Notes: generated by a model not told the origin, from the letters alone. A stretch of DNA of 38,618 nucleotides from Rhodococcus aetherivorans (GCF_011058165.1 NZ_JAALEG010000062.1:1-38618), one strand, 5' to 3'. Numbered from the stretch's first letter, positions 5,575 through 13,928 are shown. Made by a program: numbers and translations.

Positions 5575-7785
5575 ATGAGTCTGCGAAACCTGTTCAAGAG
5601 CAACCAGAATGAGTACGACGATTCGCGAGCGGTCTTGAAGGTGGTCTATCCAAGCCCGTTCGACGAGAAGCACGCAGCAGCATTCGCCCGGTCAATCGAC
5701 ATCGCCATCACGCCAGGTACGTCACGCGCACGAGGCGTCCCGACGATCGTCTTCGAGGTCGTATCGACCCCAGAAGGGATCACTCACCTACTACGGCTAC
5801 CGAAGGATAAAGCGGCCTACCTCACCAAGCAGTTGCGCACCGCGATACCGGGCGTCGAGTTCGAGGCCGTCGACGATGTCGAGCACTATCAATTCGATTG
5901 CGGCGCCGAACTTCCGATGGAACGACGGGCCCGCAGCCTCAATATCGCTGATACCAAGGACTTCGCCAACCGTGTGCTCGGCAGCATGCAGGACGCCGCC
6001 GAACCGGGCGACTGCGTGGTGTTGCAGTGGGTCATCAGCCACGCCAAGGCCAAGCGGGTTCCGGATGGGTCGGTCATGAGCACCGAAGCCAGTTGGCTCG
6101 ACGTGATCATGGGCAACACCGAGGCCAAGCCCGACGAGGTCGCTGAACGCAAGGCGAAGCAGGCCGACCAACTCTTCTATGCCACCGGACGGGTTGCCGC
6201 AAATGCATCAGATCCACAGCGGGCGCGTGCTTTGGCGCAAGATGTCATCGACGCTCTGCGCAGCGAGGGTGGGGCCGCCTACTTCAAGCCGAAGTGGGTC
6301 GACCCGGCAACCATCTCAGACCGTATCGAGTTCGCCCGCACCCCCCTGCATATGACTGCAGAGTTGTCGACCGACGAACTGCTGGCGGTAACGGCCTTGC
6401 CCCTGGGTACACCGACTGTACGCGGACTGCCGACGCACGCGTTCCGTCACATGCCCGTTCCGGCCAGCGTCCCGAGCCAGGGCATCGTCATCGGTAAGTC
6501 CACCCTGCCGGGGCCAGAGCGCCTGATCGCACTCGACAACGACGCCCTTGTTCGTCACGTTTACGTCGGTGGCGCGAATGGAACCGGCAAGACCACGATC
6601 TTCGTCAATGCCTTCCGGCAGCTTGCCGAAGCTGGCAGTGGCGCGATCATCATCGAATACGACGGCAACCTCATCCAGCGGACGCTCGCACAGGTGCCCG
6701 CCCATCGGCTCGACGACGTCATCGTGATCGACTTCGCCAACCAGCGTGCCAATCCCGTTGGCCTTAACATCATCAAACTATCCAGCGGCACGGCAATAGC
6801 AGGGCAATTGACCGCCTTGTTCGAGTCTATCTATCCGAGCAACCAGAGTATCTACTCACGGAAGCTACTCGCCCACATCCTGCCCGCATTGGAAGTCGTG
6901 CCGAACGCCACCCTCGCCGACGTGATGGTGGTGGCGAACCCAAAGAAGGGCCCTGAGACCCAGTGGGTCAACTGGATCATCAGCCAGCAACGTGATGCGA
7001 GGATCAAGGAGTTCTTAGCCGACTGGATGAAGCTGCCGGAGCCCAAGCGCGCCGAACACGCCAACGTGCTCGACAACCGAATCTGGGAAGTGTTGACTCC
7101 ACGGGAATCCCGCTACATGGTCAATCAGGAAACATCATCGTTCCAACCGCGCGACGTCATCAGCGGCAACCGACTGCTGTTCGTCAACTTCGCCGGTGTT
7201 CCAGAAGGTGTGGCTAGCATCATCGGCAGCTTCATCGTCTCGTCCCTCTGGGAGGCCGCACGAGCGGTCACACCGACGAGGCCCAACATCATGTTCCTCG
7301 ACGAGTTCCAACTGTTCAGTCGTCTTAACAATGACTTCGAGGACATGCTGGCGACCGCGCGTAAGCGCAAGCTCGGGCTGTTCATGGCAACCCAGTACAT
7401 CGAACGGCTTGACTCGAAGACTAAGGACGCTATCTCGGCGAACGCCAGGACGAAAGTGATTTTCGAGAGCAGTCCCGCCAGCGCTCGATTCCACTCCACC
7501 GAATTTGCCGACCGCTCGATCACTCCGGAGCAGCTGCAGAACATGCCCGCCTATACGACCTTGGCGCGAATCAACACGCGGGCAGGCGCAAGCTCTCCGA
7601 TCACGATGACGACGTTTGACGATCCGCCCAGCACCGGACTCATCGAGAAGGCGATCGAGCTGTCGGACCAAAGGTATGGCCGTTCCATCGAGTCCATCGA
7701 AACGGCTGAACGTGCCCGACGCCGTGCGCCATCGTCGCCACCCGATCCACCACACAAGGCTCCTGGAGACGCCGGCACGTTTTAA
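5575..7785 (+). CDS. VirD4/HerA-like DNA-translocase ATPase
   Basis: 736-aa P-loop ATPase of the type IV coupling protein/TraG-TraC/HerA-FtsK superclass, whose members pump DNA or proteins across membranes. Walker A is GGANGTGKTT with Lys339; Walker B is NIMFLDEF with Asp576-Glu577. After it come GLFMATQY (sensor-like) and a C-terminal AISANARTKVIFE segment usual in TraM-recognition/TraG C-terminal domains. The N-terminal 320 residues are a separate domain without membrane helices, so membrane attachment would need partners; the neighbouring small membrane proteins are candidates. ATG 5575 is chosen for GAGGTGG upstream; an in-frame GTG at 5476 would run through the leader hairpin. The C-terminus is Pro/Arg-rich and disordered. 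No relaxase is encoded in the window. Confidence 0.85.
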   Translation: MSLRNLFKSNQNEYDDSRAVLKVVYPSPFDEKHAAAFARSIDIAITPGTSRARGVPTIVFEVVSTPEGITHLLRLPKDKAAYLTKQLRTAIPGVEFEAVDDVEHYQFDCGAELPMERRARSLNIADTKDFANRVLGSMQDAAEPGDCVVLQWVISHAKAKRVPDGSVMSTEASWLDVIMGNTEAKPDEVAERKAKQADQLFYATGRVAANASDPQRARALAQDVIDALRSEGGAAYFKPKWVDPATISDRIEFARTPLHMTAELSTDELLAVTALPLGTPTVRGLPTHAFRHMPVPASVPSQGIVIGKSTLPGPERLIALDNDALVRHVYVGGANGTGKTTIFVNAFRQLAEAGSGAIIIEYDGNLIQRTLAQVPAHRLDDVIVIDFANQRANPVGLNIIKLSSGTAIAGQLTALFESIYPSNQSIYSRKLLAHILPALEVVPNATLADVMVVANPKKGPETQWVNWIISQQRDARIKEFLADWMKLPEPKRAEHANVLDNRIWEVLTPRESRYMVNQETSSFQPRDVISGNRLLFVNFAGVPEGVASIIGSFIVSSLWEAARAVTPTRPNIMFLDEFQLFSRLNNDFEDMLATARKRKLGLFMATQYIERLDSKTKDAISANARTKVIFESSPASARFHSTEFADRSITPEQLQNMPAYTTLARINTRAGASSPITMTTFDDPPSTGLIEKAIELSDQRYGRSIESIETAERARRRAPSSPPDPPHKAPGDAGTF

Positions 7786-7806
7786 CCCGACGAATAGGAA
7801 GACGGG

Positions 7807-8001
7807 ATGCAACTCATGCTGACGGCCGAACGGCTGGACACGCTCGAGAAGCTGCTTGACGACACGCACAGTTTCGCAGACGTGCTTGGCGAGGTCAGGC
7901 AGGACAATCCGGCGCTGGCGCTCATGCTGCTCGCCACGTTGAACGCCTATCTGGAATACGTACAGGAACAGATTGCAGTCACGATAGGAGCGACCCGATG
8001 A
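7807..8001 (+). CDS. Small helical protein, 64 aa
   Basis: ATG 7807 follows AGGAAGACGGG; a second ATG at 7816 is possible. The peptide is helical and leucine-rich (LTAERLDTLEKLLDD, then LALMLLATLNAYLEYV), the second half amphipathic rather than a clear membrane span. It follows the ATPase by 21 bases and overlaps the next gene (ATGA), so it belongs to the same operon. Function unknown. Confidence 0.6.
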   Translation: MQLMLTAERLDTLEKLLDDTHSFADVLGEVRQDNPALALMLLATLNAYLEYVQEQIAVTIGATR

Positions 8002-8294
8002 GTATCGACGCAGAGTATGCCTGGTCCGAGGAAGTCAACAACAGCGAACGCGAAGCCGAAAGCCTGGAGTCGGAGGTGGACGCGCTGACACACGACCTGA
8101 GCGACCTCATCCACACAATCCGGGACCTTCGCACGGTCAGCTTCAATGATGATGTCGAGGACTACGACATCCGCCATAAGGCGCAGCAACTATGGGATGC
8201 GGTGTCGAGCGGCGTGAGTCAGATTCGGCGGGACATCAATGACGCTCGCGATTCGATCCAGGACACGCGCCGAGTCGTGGACTTCTATCGATAA
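7998..8294 (+). CDS. Coiled-coil protein, last gene of ATPase operon
   Basis: 98 aa; its ATG overlaps the preceding stop (ATGA). Predicted mostly helical with heptad patterns (SEREAESLESEVDALTHDL and SQIRRDINDARDSIQDTRRV). No membrane segment or known motif. It ends 9 bases before a large bidirectional terminator, so it closes the operon. A structural or regulatory partner of the ATPase is an inference from operon membership. Confidence 0.6.
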   Translation: MSIDAEYAWSEEVNNSEREAESLESEVDALTHDLSDLIHTIRDLRTVSFNDDVEDYDIRHKAQQLWDAVSSGVSQIRRDINDARDSIQDTRRVVDFYR

Positions 8295-8302
8295 GTGAGG
8301 TG

Positions 8303-8353
8303 AAAACACTAACACCCCACACCATACGAACAGGTGTGGGGCGTTAGTGTTTT
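8303..8353. terminator. Bidirectional intrinsic terminator
   Basis: Two 21-base arms (8303-8323 and 8333-8353) pair with one mismatch around a 9-base loop. The stem is flanked by AAAA on the left and TTTT on the right, so it works in both directions. It separates the plus-strand ATPase operon from the convergent Lsr2 gene. The stretch to 8476 holds only smaller stems (for example GACCCC/GGGGTC near 8429-8446, within outer arms CACCGAC/GTCGGTG) and no gene. Confidence 0.9.
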
Positions 8354-8476
8354 GTATATTGGGACGTCTAGTAGGCTCCCCTCCCCCACTACACACATCT
8401 CTACCTACTACTCCACCGACCCCTGTTAGTGGGGTCGCTCGGAGCGGGGTAGGGGAGTCGGTGTTCTAGTTTTGTT

Positions 8477-8854
8477 CTACTTCTTATGCGCCTCGTCATA
8501 GGCGTCCTGGACGCTTTGGGAGATCCGGCCGCGTTCACTCACTTTGTGGCCGTGCTTAGCAGCCCACTCGCGGATGTTTGCCAACTCTTCCTTCGACCGA
8601 CCCGATGCCGTGCTCCTCCTGGTCGTTGTGCCACTGCCAGACGGCCGTCCCCGCCTGGGCGCTCCCACCTTGCGGGCTGCTTCAATGTATGGAGCGAGCA
8701 GGTCGTTGAGTTTGTCGATGTTCTCGTTGGTCAGGTCAATCTCGTAATCTGTACCGTTAAGGCCGAACTTCAGAGTCTCCCCCTGACCCTCTTCAAAGGA
8801 CTCATTAGTCAGGTCGTCGGTGTACTCGACGATTACGCGCTTGCGAACGGCCAC
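8477..8854 (-). CDS. lsr2: Lsr2-family nucleoid-associated protein
   Basis: 125-aa xenogeneic silencer that binds AT-rich DNA in the minor groove and bridges it. The N-terminal dimerisation domain (residues 1-62) starts with a beta strand KRVIVEYTDDL and has the typical YEIDLTNENIDKLNDLLAPYIEAAR. A basic linker with RRGRP follows, then the C-terminal DNA-binding domain IREWAAKHGHKVSERGRI with the RGR motif at 108-110. Length and layout match host Lsr2. The GTG start has GGAAGGGG upstream. Phage copies of Lsr2 may maintain lysogeny or counter host silencing. It is the furthest-downstream minus-strand gene, and a terminator at 8959-8985 lies between it and the lysis genes, so it probably has its own promoter. 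Confidence 0.93.
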   Translation of the reverse strand: MAVRKRVIVEYTDDLTNESFEEGQGETLKFGLNGTDYEIDLTNENIDKLNDLLAPYIEAARKVGAPRRGRPSGSGTTTRRSTASGRSKEELANIREWAAKHGHKVSERGRISQSVQDAYDEAHKK

Positions 8855-8958
8855 GGCTGGCCCCTTCCGGTTTGGACAACTTTTGTGTTCACGTTAGCAT
8901 AAGAGACTTGCAGGCCGTCTGTGCAATCTATTTGTTCAGGTCGAGACTTCGGCCACAC

Positions 8959-8985
8959 AAAAAGCCCGCCGTTGCCAGCGGGCTT
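8959..8985 (-). terminator. Terminator of the late operon
   Basis: On the minus strand, stem AAGCCCGC/GCGGGCTT (8962-8969 with 8978-8985) is followed by TTTTT (8963-8959). A classical intrinsic terminator placed just after the holin gene; it ends the long structural and lysis transcript. Confidence 0.88.
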
Positions 8986-9022
8986 GCAAAGCGCTTTCTA
9001 TGGCGACTATGCGCGTGACGTC

Positions 9023-9217
9023 TTAACTCTCGGACTTCTTCATGTAGCCTGCAGCGAACGCGATGATAGCCGTGAGTGCTGCCGCGACTTCTGCTGGCAT
9101 GTCGACGCCGAACTGGCCGGCTACCCAAATCAGCACGATAGCGACCGATCCGGCGATGCCGGTTGCGGCGACCTTCGCAGTTGGTTTGGCGGTTGGTTGT
9201 GAATACGTGTGGCTCAT
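9023..9217 (-). CDS. Putative holin
   Basis: 64-aa protein with two hydrophobic helices (about residues 20-37, IAGSVAIVLIWVAGQF, and 43-58, AAALTAIIAFAAGYM), a short hydrophilic N-terminus and a charged C-terminus KKSES. Size, two-helix topology and position directly after the endolysin gene fit a class II holin that makes membrane lesions for lysis. It is the last gene before the late terminator. Membrane topology alone does not prove holin function, and the gene at 9949-10353 also has a membrane helix. Confidence 0.75.
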   Translation of the reverse strand: MSHTYSQPTAKPTAKVAATGIAGSVAIVLIWVAGQFGVDMPAEVAAALTAIIAFAAGYMKKSES

Positions 9218-9228
9218 ATGATCCCCCT

Positions 9229-9936
9229 CTACTTTACTTCGTATAGTCCTGGCTTCAGCTCGATGACAGCTGTGGCGGGTGCGGTCTTACTCGCCAGTTC
9301 AGCCCGTAGGCGCTCGACCTCGGCATCCGAACGCTTCAGTGCTTCAGCCACGTTGTTGAACTCCGAGTACTGAGTGCGCTGTGGCAGGTTGTACTTGAGT
9401 ATATGCTGCAACAGCTCCTTCACTGTCTTGTTCTCAAACTCTTTGATGTCTGGTGGCGTGGCCTGTCGATTAAAACCAATCTGCCAAGCCAGGTCGATTA
9501 CTTCTGGACTCATTTCTTCATCTCCTGCGGACGCGGCCGCGTTAATATTCCAATTGCTTGCGTCGTCATAGTTGCCATGGACAGACACGTGCAAGTGGCT
9601 AGTGTGCGGGTTGCTACCGGAGTAGGCCACCCACCGCCAGCCGTAATCCGCCGGCACCATGATCTGGCGGTTACGGATCAGGTACTTGATGCGCGGATCT
9701 CGACTGCTTGCTAGCGCTTCAGCCAAGGCCACGATGTCCAATCCATTCGCCGGGTCGTGGGTGATGTCGAACGCGCAGACGACGCCATGGCGGTTCGGGT
9801 TGTGGTCGGAGCCACTGCCCTCCGCCTGGTGTGCCGGATCGCCGATAGTCCCATCACTAGCTTTACTCCGATGCGGATAGGCCGCATTGACCTGATCTCT
9901 TAGTCGAACCAGACTATTTGCTACTCGCCATGCCAT
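9229..9936 (-). CDS. Endolysin with M15-type peptidase domain
   Basis: 235 aa. Residues about 1-120 form a VanY/M15-like zinc peptidase: SGSDHNPNRHGVVCAFD supplies His50 and Asp57, and SHLHV supplies His114 and His116. This family cleaves peptide bonds of peptidoglycan. The C-terminal 100 residues contain a helical segment and a coiled coil (EALKRSDAEVERLRAEL) and may bind the wall or fold as an oligomerisation tail. The start has an excellent site, AAGGAGGTGAGTT before ATG. It is flanked by two membrane-protein genes, a standard lysis cassette. Confidence 0.88.
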   Translation of the reverse strand: MAWRVANSLVRLRDQVNAAYPHRSKASDGTIGDPAHQAEGSGSDHNPNRHGVVCAFDITHDPANGLDIVALAEALASSRDPRIKYLIRNRQIMVPADYGWRWVAYSGSNPHTSHLHVSVHGNYDDASNWNINAAASAGDEEMSPEVIDLAWQIGFNRQATPPDIKEFENKTVKELLQHILKYNLPQRTQYSEFNNVAEALKRSDAEVERLRAELASKTAPATAVIELKPGLYEVK

Positions 9937-9948
9937 AACTCACCTCCT

Positions 9949-10353
9949 TTACTTCAGTACGTCTGCGATGTCTGCGTTCCTCACAATCACCGCCAGGACC
10001 ACGATGATCAGTGCGATGCCGACCATCTGCACCAGCTTGTCTGTCAGAAAATCCCACAGTTTCACCAAGCCAGCCAGCTCCGACCTTTGCAGATACTTTT
10101 CGTCAGCCTTCTCGACACACTCTTCGTGCTTGCTGGCCATCTCCTGCTTGTACGTGACGAACTCTTCGCGTGTCACGACAGACAGGTCCTCGATGCGCTT
10201 CAGGATGCGCTCGTCGTTCTTTGCGGCCGTGGCGAGGTTGGAGTTGATATGAACCAGCTCGCTCTTGATGACGGCAACGTCCGTGACCAGTTGATTTGTT
10301 TTTTCTTGGTCGGCCATCCTGACACGCTCCGTAGGTTTGATGGTTTCTTCCAT
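9949..10353 (-). CDS. Coiled coil plus C-terminal membrane helix (XhlA-like topology)
   Basis: 134 aa. Residues 14-95 are a long charged helix (LVTDVAVIKSELVHINSNLA and on); residues about 108-126 (LVQMVGIALIIVVLAVIV) are a C-terminal membrane anchor. This is the layout of XhlA-type lysis accessory proteins encoded beside endolysins, so a lysis or holin-partner role is likely. An internal ATG (MADQEK) with GGAG upstream is an alternative start. It lies 12 bases upstream of the endolysin gene. Confidence 0.6.
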   Translation of the reverse strand: MEETIKPTERVRMADQEKTNQLVTDVAVIKSELVHINSNLATAAKNDERILKRIEDLSVVTREEFVTYKQEMASKHEECVEKADEKYLQRSELAGLVKLWDFLTDKLVQMVGIALIIVVLAVIVRNADIADVLK

Positions 10354-10363
10354 TAGTTGTGCC

Positions 10364-11353
10364 CTAGATCATCTCCACTAGGATAAATGCCGGATAAGTC
10401 GCTCCAGCGGCAATTTTCGTAGTGCCGCCCGTCCCCGATGAGCTTGTACTTACTTTGTAAGTATGACTTCCAGCAGAAGGCGTGTGGACTGCTATCGTCG
10501 TACGTGAATTACGCAGGTTCGCCCCGGCGAAGTTACCGTGCGTGCCGCTTATTCCGGCAGCGCCGTCAAGAATCGATATAACCATATTGGCGTTCGCCGC
10601 CGTGTGTTCGATCCACGGGATAAAGGATGTGACTTTTACGCGGCGGCCACCAGGCGGGACGGTGACGGTTACGGATAGACCGGTGATGTCCACCGTGCCG
10701 GTGCTTGTCGTATTGAAGTCGGTGGTGATTTGTGCATAGCCAAGCGTGATCGCGCTTGTAGACAGGGCGGCGGCACCGATAGAATTTTCGGGAAGGCTGG
10801 CGGCCAACGCGGTCGCCAGACTAACCATCGCCAACGTCCGTCGGTCGGTAATCTTATTCGCCGCGATAGTCGTAACGCCGGCATCGACCCGCACATCGTG
10901 CGCCACGAAGTAGGGCTTGCCCGCACCGATTGCTGCTTGAATCGCCGTGCTGTTCGGCGCGACTGGGCTTGCATTTGGCGTGCCGTTGACTTTGACAGCT
11001 TTCCAGACACCGGGTCCATCGAGGTTCGCCGAGGTGGGGGTACCACTTGGTAGTGAAACCGTGGTGTCGACGTAACAGACGATGGAGTCGATGCGTGGAT
11101 TGCTCGCGTCTGCGGTCGATAAGGTGATATCGAAATCCGCGACTAGGCTGACCATGCGCGCGGACGCCGTAGCTCCTGACCCGTAGGAGATAAGCGCGTT
11201 GCCCGATTGCAGTGTGACCGTAAGGCCAGTCTTCGGCACCAGAGTCAGGCCATCAATCACATTCCCGGCGATTAACCGTGAAAAGTGCCGCGCGTATAAT
11301 TCAGGCGAAACCAGAGAGTTGCTATAGTTGGCGATTTTGAAGTTGTCAAACAT
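10364..11353 (-). CDS. Tail fibre/receptor-binding protein candidate
   Basis: 329 aa. Composition is typical of fibre proteins: Thr/Ser/Ala/Gly-rich beta stretches, no long hydrophobic helices. The N-terminal part (about 1-175) resembles baseplate-attached domains with GNVIDGLTLVPKTGLTVTL. Residues about 176-205 are helical (VSLATALAASLPENSIG), a likely trimeric stalk. The C-terminal 125 residues form a beta-sandwich-like domain (RRVKVTSFIPW...GSHTYKVSTSSSGTGG) like those at fibre tips. It is the last tail gene before lysis genes, the usual place for host-recognition proteins. No chaperone gene follows. Confidence 0.65.
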   Translation of the reverse strand: MFDNFKIANYSNSLVSPELYARHFSRLIAGNVIDGLTLVPKTGLTVTLQSGNALISYGSGATASARMVSLVADFDITLSTADASNPRIDSIVCYVDTTVSLPSGTPTSANLDGPGVWKAVKVNGTPNASPVAPNSTAIQAAIGAGKPYFVAHDVRVDAGVTTIAANKITDRRTLAMVSLATALAASLPENSIGAAALSTSAITLGYAQITTDFNTTSTGTVDITGLSVTVTVPPGGRRVKVTSFIPWIEHTAANANMVISILDGAAGISGTHGNFAGANLRNSRTTIAVHTPSAGSHTYKVSTSSSGTGGTTKIAAGATYPAFILVEMI

Positions 11354-11381
11354 ATTTGGGTTTTCTAGTCCTTTGCTTTCA

Positions 11382-11804
11382 TCATATTAGACTTGCCGTG
11401 AATGTGCCAGAGCCGACGCAAAAGAACGCGTATTTAGCGTGGATGTCCGTGCCGCCATACTGATTGAAATAGCGCACGCGCCATTTCTGCACACCGTCCG
11501 AACCGACACGCAATCGTTCTGACGGGCTGATTTCAAAGAATGACGCCCCGCCATCAGTGCTTTGAAAGACGCGGTAGCACAGGCCACCACCGAAGCTCAG
11601 GTCAGACGGGGTGAACTGCAGCAGTACGTCCCTCGCGTCACCTGCCGGGATCGTGATGTCAGAAGTCGCCCCGCTGGCAATGCGATTCATGATGACGGCC
11701 TTGCTGCCAACGGTCTGGGGCGCCTTCATCTCCCGCTGCACCGCGTCAAGCTCGCGTAGGACGCGCGCTGACTCCCACTCGGGTAGTTGATCCAGCACTG
11801 ACAT
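11382..11804 (-). CDS. Tail tip protein, paralogue 3 of 3
   Basis: 140 aa. It opens with the same N-terminal module as the next two genes: LPEWESARVLRELDAVQREMKA followed by a small-residue turn. The remainder is a beta-rich domain (SDITIPAGDARDVLLQFTP...). The shared helix probably docks the protein on the tail tip, and the variable domain may contact the host surface. Its ATG overlaps the stop of the upstream gene (ATGA), indicating coupled translation. Confidence 0.6.
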   Translation of the reverse strand: MSVLDQLPEWESARVLRELDAVQREMKAPQTVGSKAVIMNRIASGATSDITIPAGDARDVLLQFTPSDLSFGGGLCYRVFQSTDGGASFFEISPSERLRVGSDGVQKWRVRYFNQYGGTDIHAKYAFFCVGSGTFTASLI

Positions 11805-12301
11805 CAGAGCACCCTCGTCAGGCTGATCGATACGGGGTCGGTCGTCAGGGCTTGCAGTTTGAATCGTCGGTAGCTGTTCAGAGTGCCGCCGTGGAACATG
11901 CGGTACGTCGCTTTGTACGGCTCGGCCTCGATAGCGTCGGCCTCATTGAGCGTCCAGTCCGGCGCGCCGAATGGGGCCGCGAGCCATGGGATCGGTGCCC
12001 AGTTCACGCCATCGGTGCTCGACTCCACCTCAGCTGATATCGATGACAAGAAGGCCGGCGAGGTCGTGGAGGTCAGGGTGACGACGAAGACGGCATAGCC
12101 GATGGTGGTCGGCGACTGCGCCGACGGAGTGTCGAGTCGGCCGCTCCACGCGTAGGTTCCGGTGTTGTCCGTTCGGTAGTACCGGATGCTCGACCCGCCG
12201 ATGCGCTGGCGTGCTTTGCGCTCTCGGGCTGTTTGAACAGCATTGCGCAGGTTGGCCGTCAGTTGATTCTCTGGCAGTGCGTCGTAGTTCGTGACTCCCA
12301 T
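11804..12301 (-). CDS. Tail tip protein, paralogue 2 of 3
   Basis: 165 aa. The open frame reaches 12586, but ATG 12301 overlaps the upstream stop and restores the family's N-terminus: LPENQLTANLRNAVQTARERKA, matching its neighbours. The rest is a beta-sandwich-like domain (YAVFVVTLTSTTSPAFLSSI, with VESSTDGVNWAPI). Probably part of the baseplate or receptor-binding apparatus; it sits in a chain of genes joined by ATGA overlaps. Confidence 0.6.
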   Translation of the reverse strand: MGVTNYDALPENQLTANLRNAVQTARERKARQRIGGSSIRYYRTDNTGTYAWSGRLDTPSAQSPTTIGYAVFVVTLTSTTSPAFLSSISAEVESSTDGVNWAPIPWLAAPFGAPDWTLNEADAIEAEPYKATYRMFHGGTLNSYRRFKLQALTTDPVSISLTRVL

Positions 12302-12819
12302 CAGGCGGTCCTCACTACGCTGATCGTCCCGCCACACGATGCCCGGGCGGTCGCCTTGAGGTAGTACGTGAAGGCGCCCTGGTAGTAGAGATTGACGATC
12401 CACTTGTGCTGGTTGCCGGTCATCGTCCTGGTCTGCGAGCCGGTCGTCATGAGGTCGCCACCAGATGACCACCCGAGTTTGGCCGCGAACAGATAGCCCG
12501 CGTATGAGCCGTTCAAATAGCTGAACTTGTTGGACGGTCCCGTTCCGCCCGCGCGCACGTCCAAGTAGAGCCGTACTTCCGGCCATTGCTGGGTGCCGTC
12601 CGTGGTCACGGTGATCTCGAAGGTCAGGAGCGTCTGGCTGGTCGTGTTCGGCAGTGCCTGGCTGAGGTCCCAGGTGTTCGTCGTTGCAATCTCGTAGCTG
12701 AGCTGTCCGCTGGCGCCGCTCATTCGCTGCGCCGCCTTGAGCTCGCGGTTCAGATTGCCCGCCTTACGGACTCGGCGGACCAGGGCCTGCTCTGGCAGCG
12801 CGGTGGTCACGCCGTCCAT
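12301..12819 (-). CDS. Tail tip protein, paralogue 1 of 3
   Basis: 172 aa. N-terminal module LPEQALVRRVRKAGNLNRELKA corresponds to those of the next two genes. The C-terminal part is beta-rich with Tyr/Trp/Gly-containing strands (KWIVNLYYQGAFTYYLKATA), as in carbohydrate-binding or jelly-roll domains. Its ATG overlaps the stop of the upstream baseplate gene. Function is inferred from position in the tail module and from the repeated N-terminal helix. Confidence 0.6.
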   Translation of the reverse strand: MDGVTTALPEQALVRRVRKAGNLNRELKAAQRMSGASGQLSYEIATTNTWDLSQALPNTTSQTLLTFEITVTTDGTQQWPEVRLYLDVRAGGTGPSNKFSYLNGSYAGYLFAAKLGWSSGGDLMTTGSQTRTMTGNQHKWIVNLYYQGAFTYYLKATARASCGGTISVVRTA

Positions 12820-13928
12820 CAGGCGCTGTACTCCCCGGTTTTCTCGAAGTAGAGCGTCACCTTCTCGAGGAAGTGGTTGTCGTCAACGTGGCACTCTTTG
12901 CGCTCGATGCGGTAGAGGCCAGTGATGTCCTCGAGGAGCTTCCGACCCTTCATCTGAATCGGGATGATGTCTCCGACTTCGATGCGCACGGCAGGTAGGT
13001 CAGCTGCCGATAGCGTGATCTGCGGCATGCGGAGAAGCCTCTTGCGACGGTCCAGCTCCGCTTGGGCGTTCTCATCCAGCGTCGTTGACTCTTTGACTTC
13101 ATTGAACTGCACGGGCAGCTGGCGCAAACCAAACTCATTCTGAGACGGCTCATCCTCTTTGATCGAGGTGATCATGTCGTCGCCGAGGCCGCTCCCCTGG
13201 CCTATGACCTGGTTGTACAGATTGTTGGCGCCACGGTTCAAACGGCCGCTGTCGATACTTGAGCGGTCGTGCTCACGGTCGAACGTCAACTTGAAGTCGG
13301 TGCGCGGCGAGCCGACGGCCGCATAGGTCATGAGGGTCTTGTCGGGCAGGAAGCGGAAGTCGAATTTGCCGTCGACGAGATTGGTCAGACGCTGCATATT
13401 CAGCTTCGTCGAGCTGGTGTAGTTCTCATACGTCCGATCGCGCAGCTTGCCCGTGACGTAGTAGCCGCTGGCCGGAATGATGATGCCGTAGTCGCCGTAG
13501 GGCACTGCCTGAGCCTGTTGAACCAGTCCGAAGAAGATGTCCACGGATTCCTCGTTGCTGTAGGCGATAGCCGGGTCGGGGTAGCGGTCCTTGAAGAAGT
13601 TGAGGTAGCCGGTCGCCGTGACGCTGATGGTGATGTCGTCAGCACCGATGTCGATCGGGGCGTAGTACAGCTGAGTGCCGAACAGGTAGTCACCGTTCTC
13701 GCGGATCTTGATCTCCGTCTGGCCCTCGCGGAAGTTCGATACCGGATCGGCGCCTACCTTGTTGATCAGGTAGTCCTCGAAGGCGTCCAGGTTCAGACTG
13801 AACGTCAGCCTCTCGGCTTCGTTGCGCTCTTCCTCCCAGTACAGTTTCTTCGCCAAGTGGGTGATGTCGCAGATGCGCTGGCCGGCGCGCGTCCATAGCT
13901 CCACGTTGTAGCTGGTCTGCAGCGCCAT
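12819..13928 (-). CDS. Minor tail/baseplate protein (Gp37-like)
   Basis: 369 aa. ATG 13928 (MALQTSYNVELW) overlaps the Dit stop; an upstream ATG gives nine extra residues and is less likely. The N-terminus YNVELWTRAGQRICDIT and the VRIEVGDIIPIQMKGRKL segment near the C-terminus resemble the siphovirus ReqiPepy6 Gp37-like tail proteins of actinophages, which sit after Dit and act as hub or tail-associated proteins. The order tape measure, Dit, this gene is canonical. There is no visible peptidase motif. Confidence 0.7.
   Translation of the reverse strand: MALQTSYNVELWTRAGQRICDITHLAKKLYWEEERNEAERLTFSLNLDAFEDYLINKVGADPVSNFREGQTEIKIRENGDYLFGTQLYYAPIDIGADDITISVTATGYLNFFKDRYPDPAIAYSNEESVDIFFGLVQQAQAVPYGDYGIIIPASGYYVTGKLRDRTYENYTSSTKLNMQRLTNLVDGKFDFRFLPDKTLMTYAAVGSPRTDFKLTFDREHDRSSIDSGRLNRGANNLYNQVIGQGSGLGDDMITSIKEDEPSQNEFGLRQLPVQFNEVKESTTLDENAQAELDRRKRLLRMPQITLSAADLPAVRIEVGDIIPIQMKGRKLLEDITGLYRIERKECHVDDNHFLEKVTLYFEKTGEYSA

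Noticed and set aside
4251..8294. Complete conjugation system
   Set aside because: Only a coupling-protein-like ATPase is present; no relaxase, VirB4, VirB6 or pilin-like gene was recognised.
10364..12819. Diversity-generating retroelement acting on tail genes
   Set aside because: No reverse transcriptase or template repeat was found in the window.
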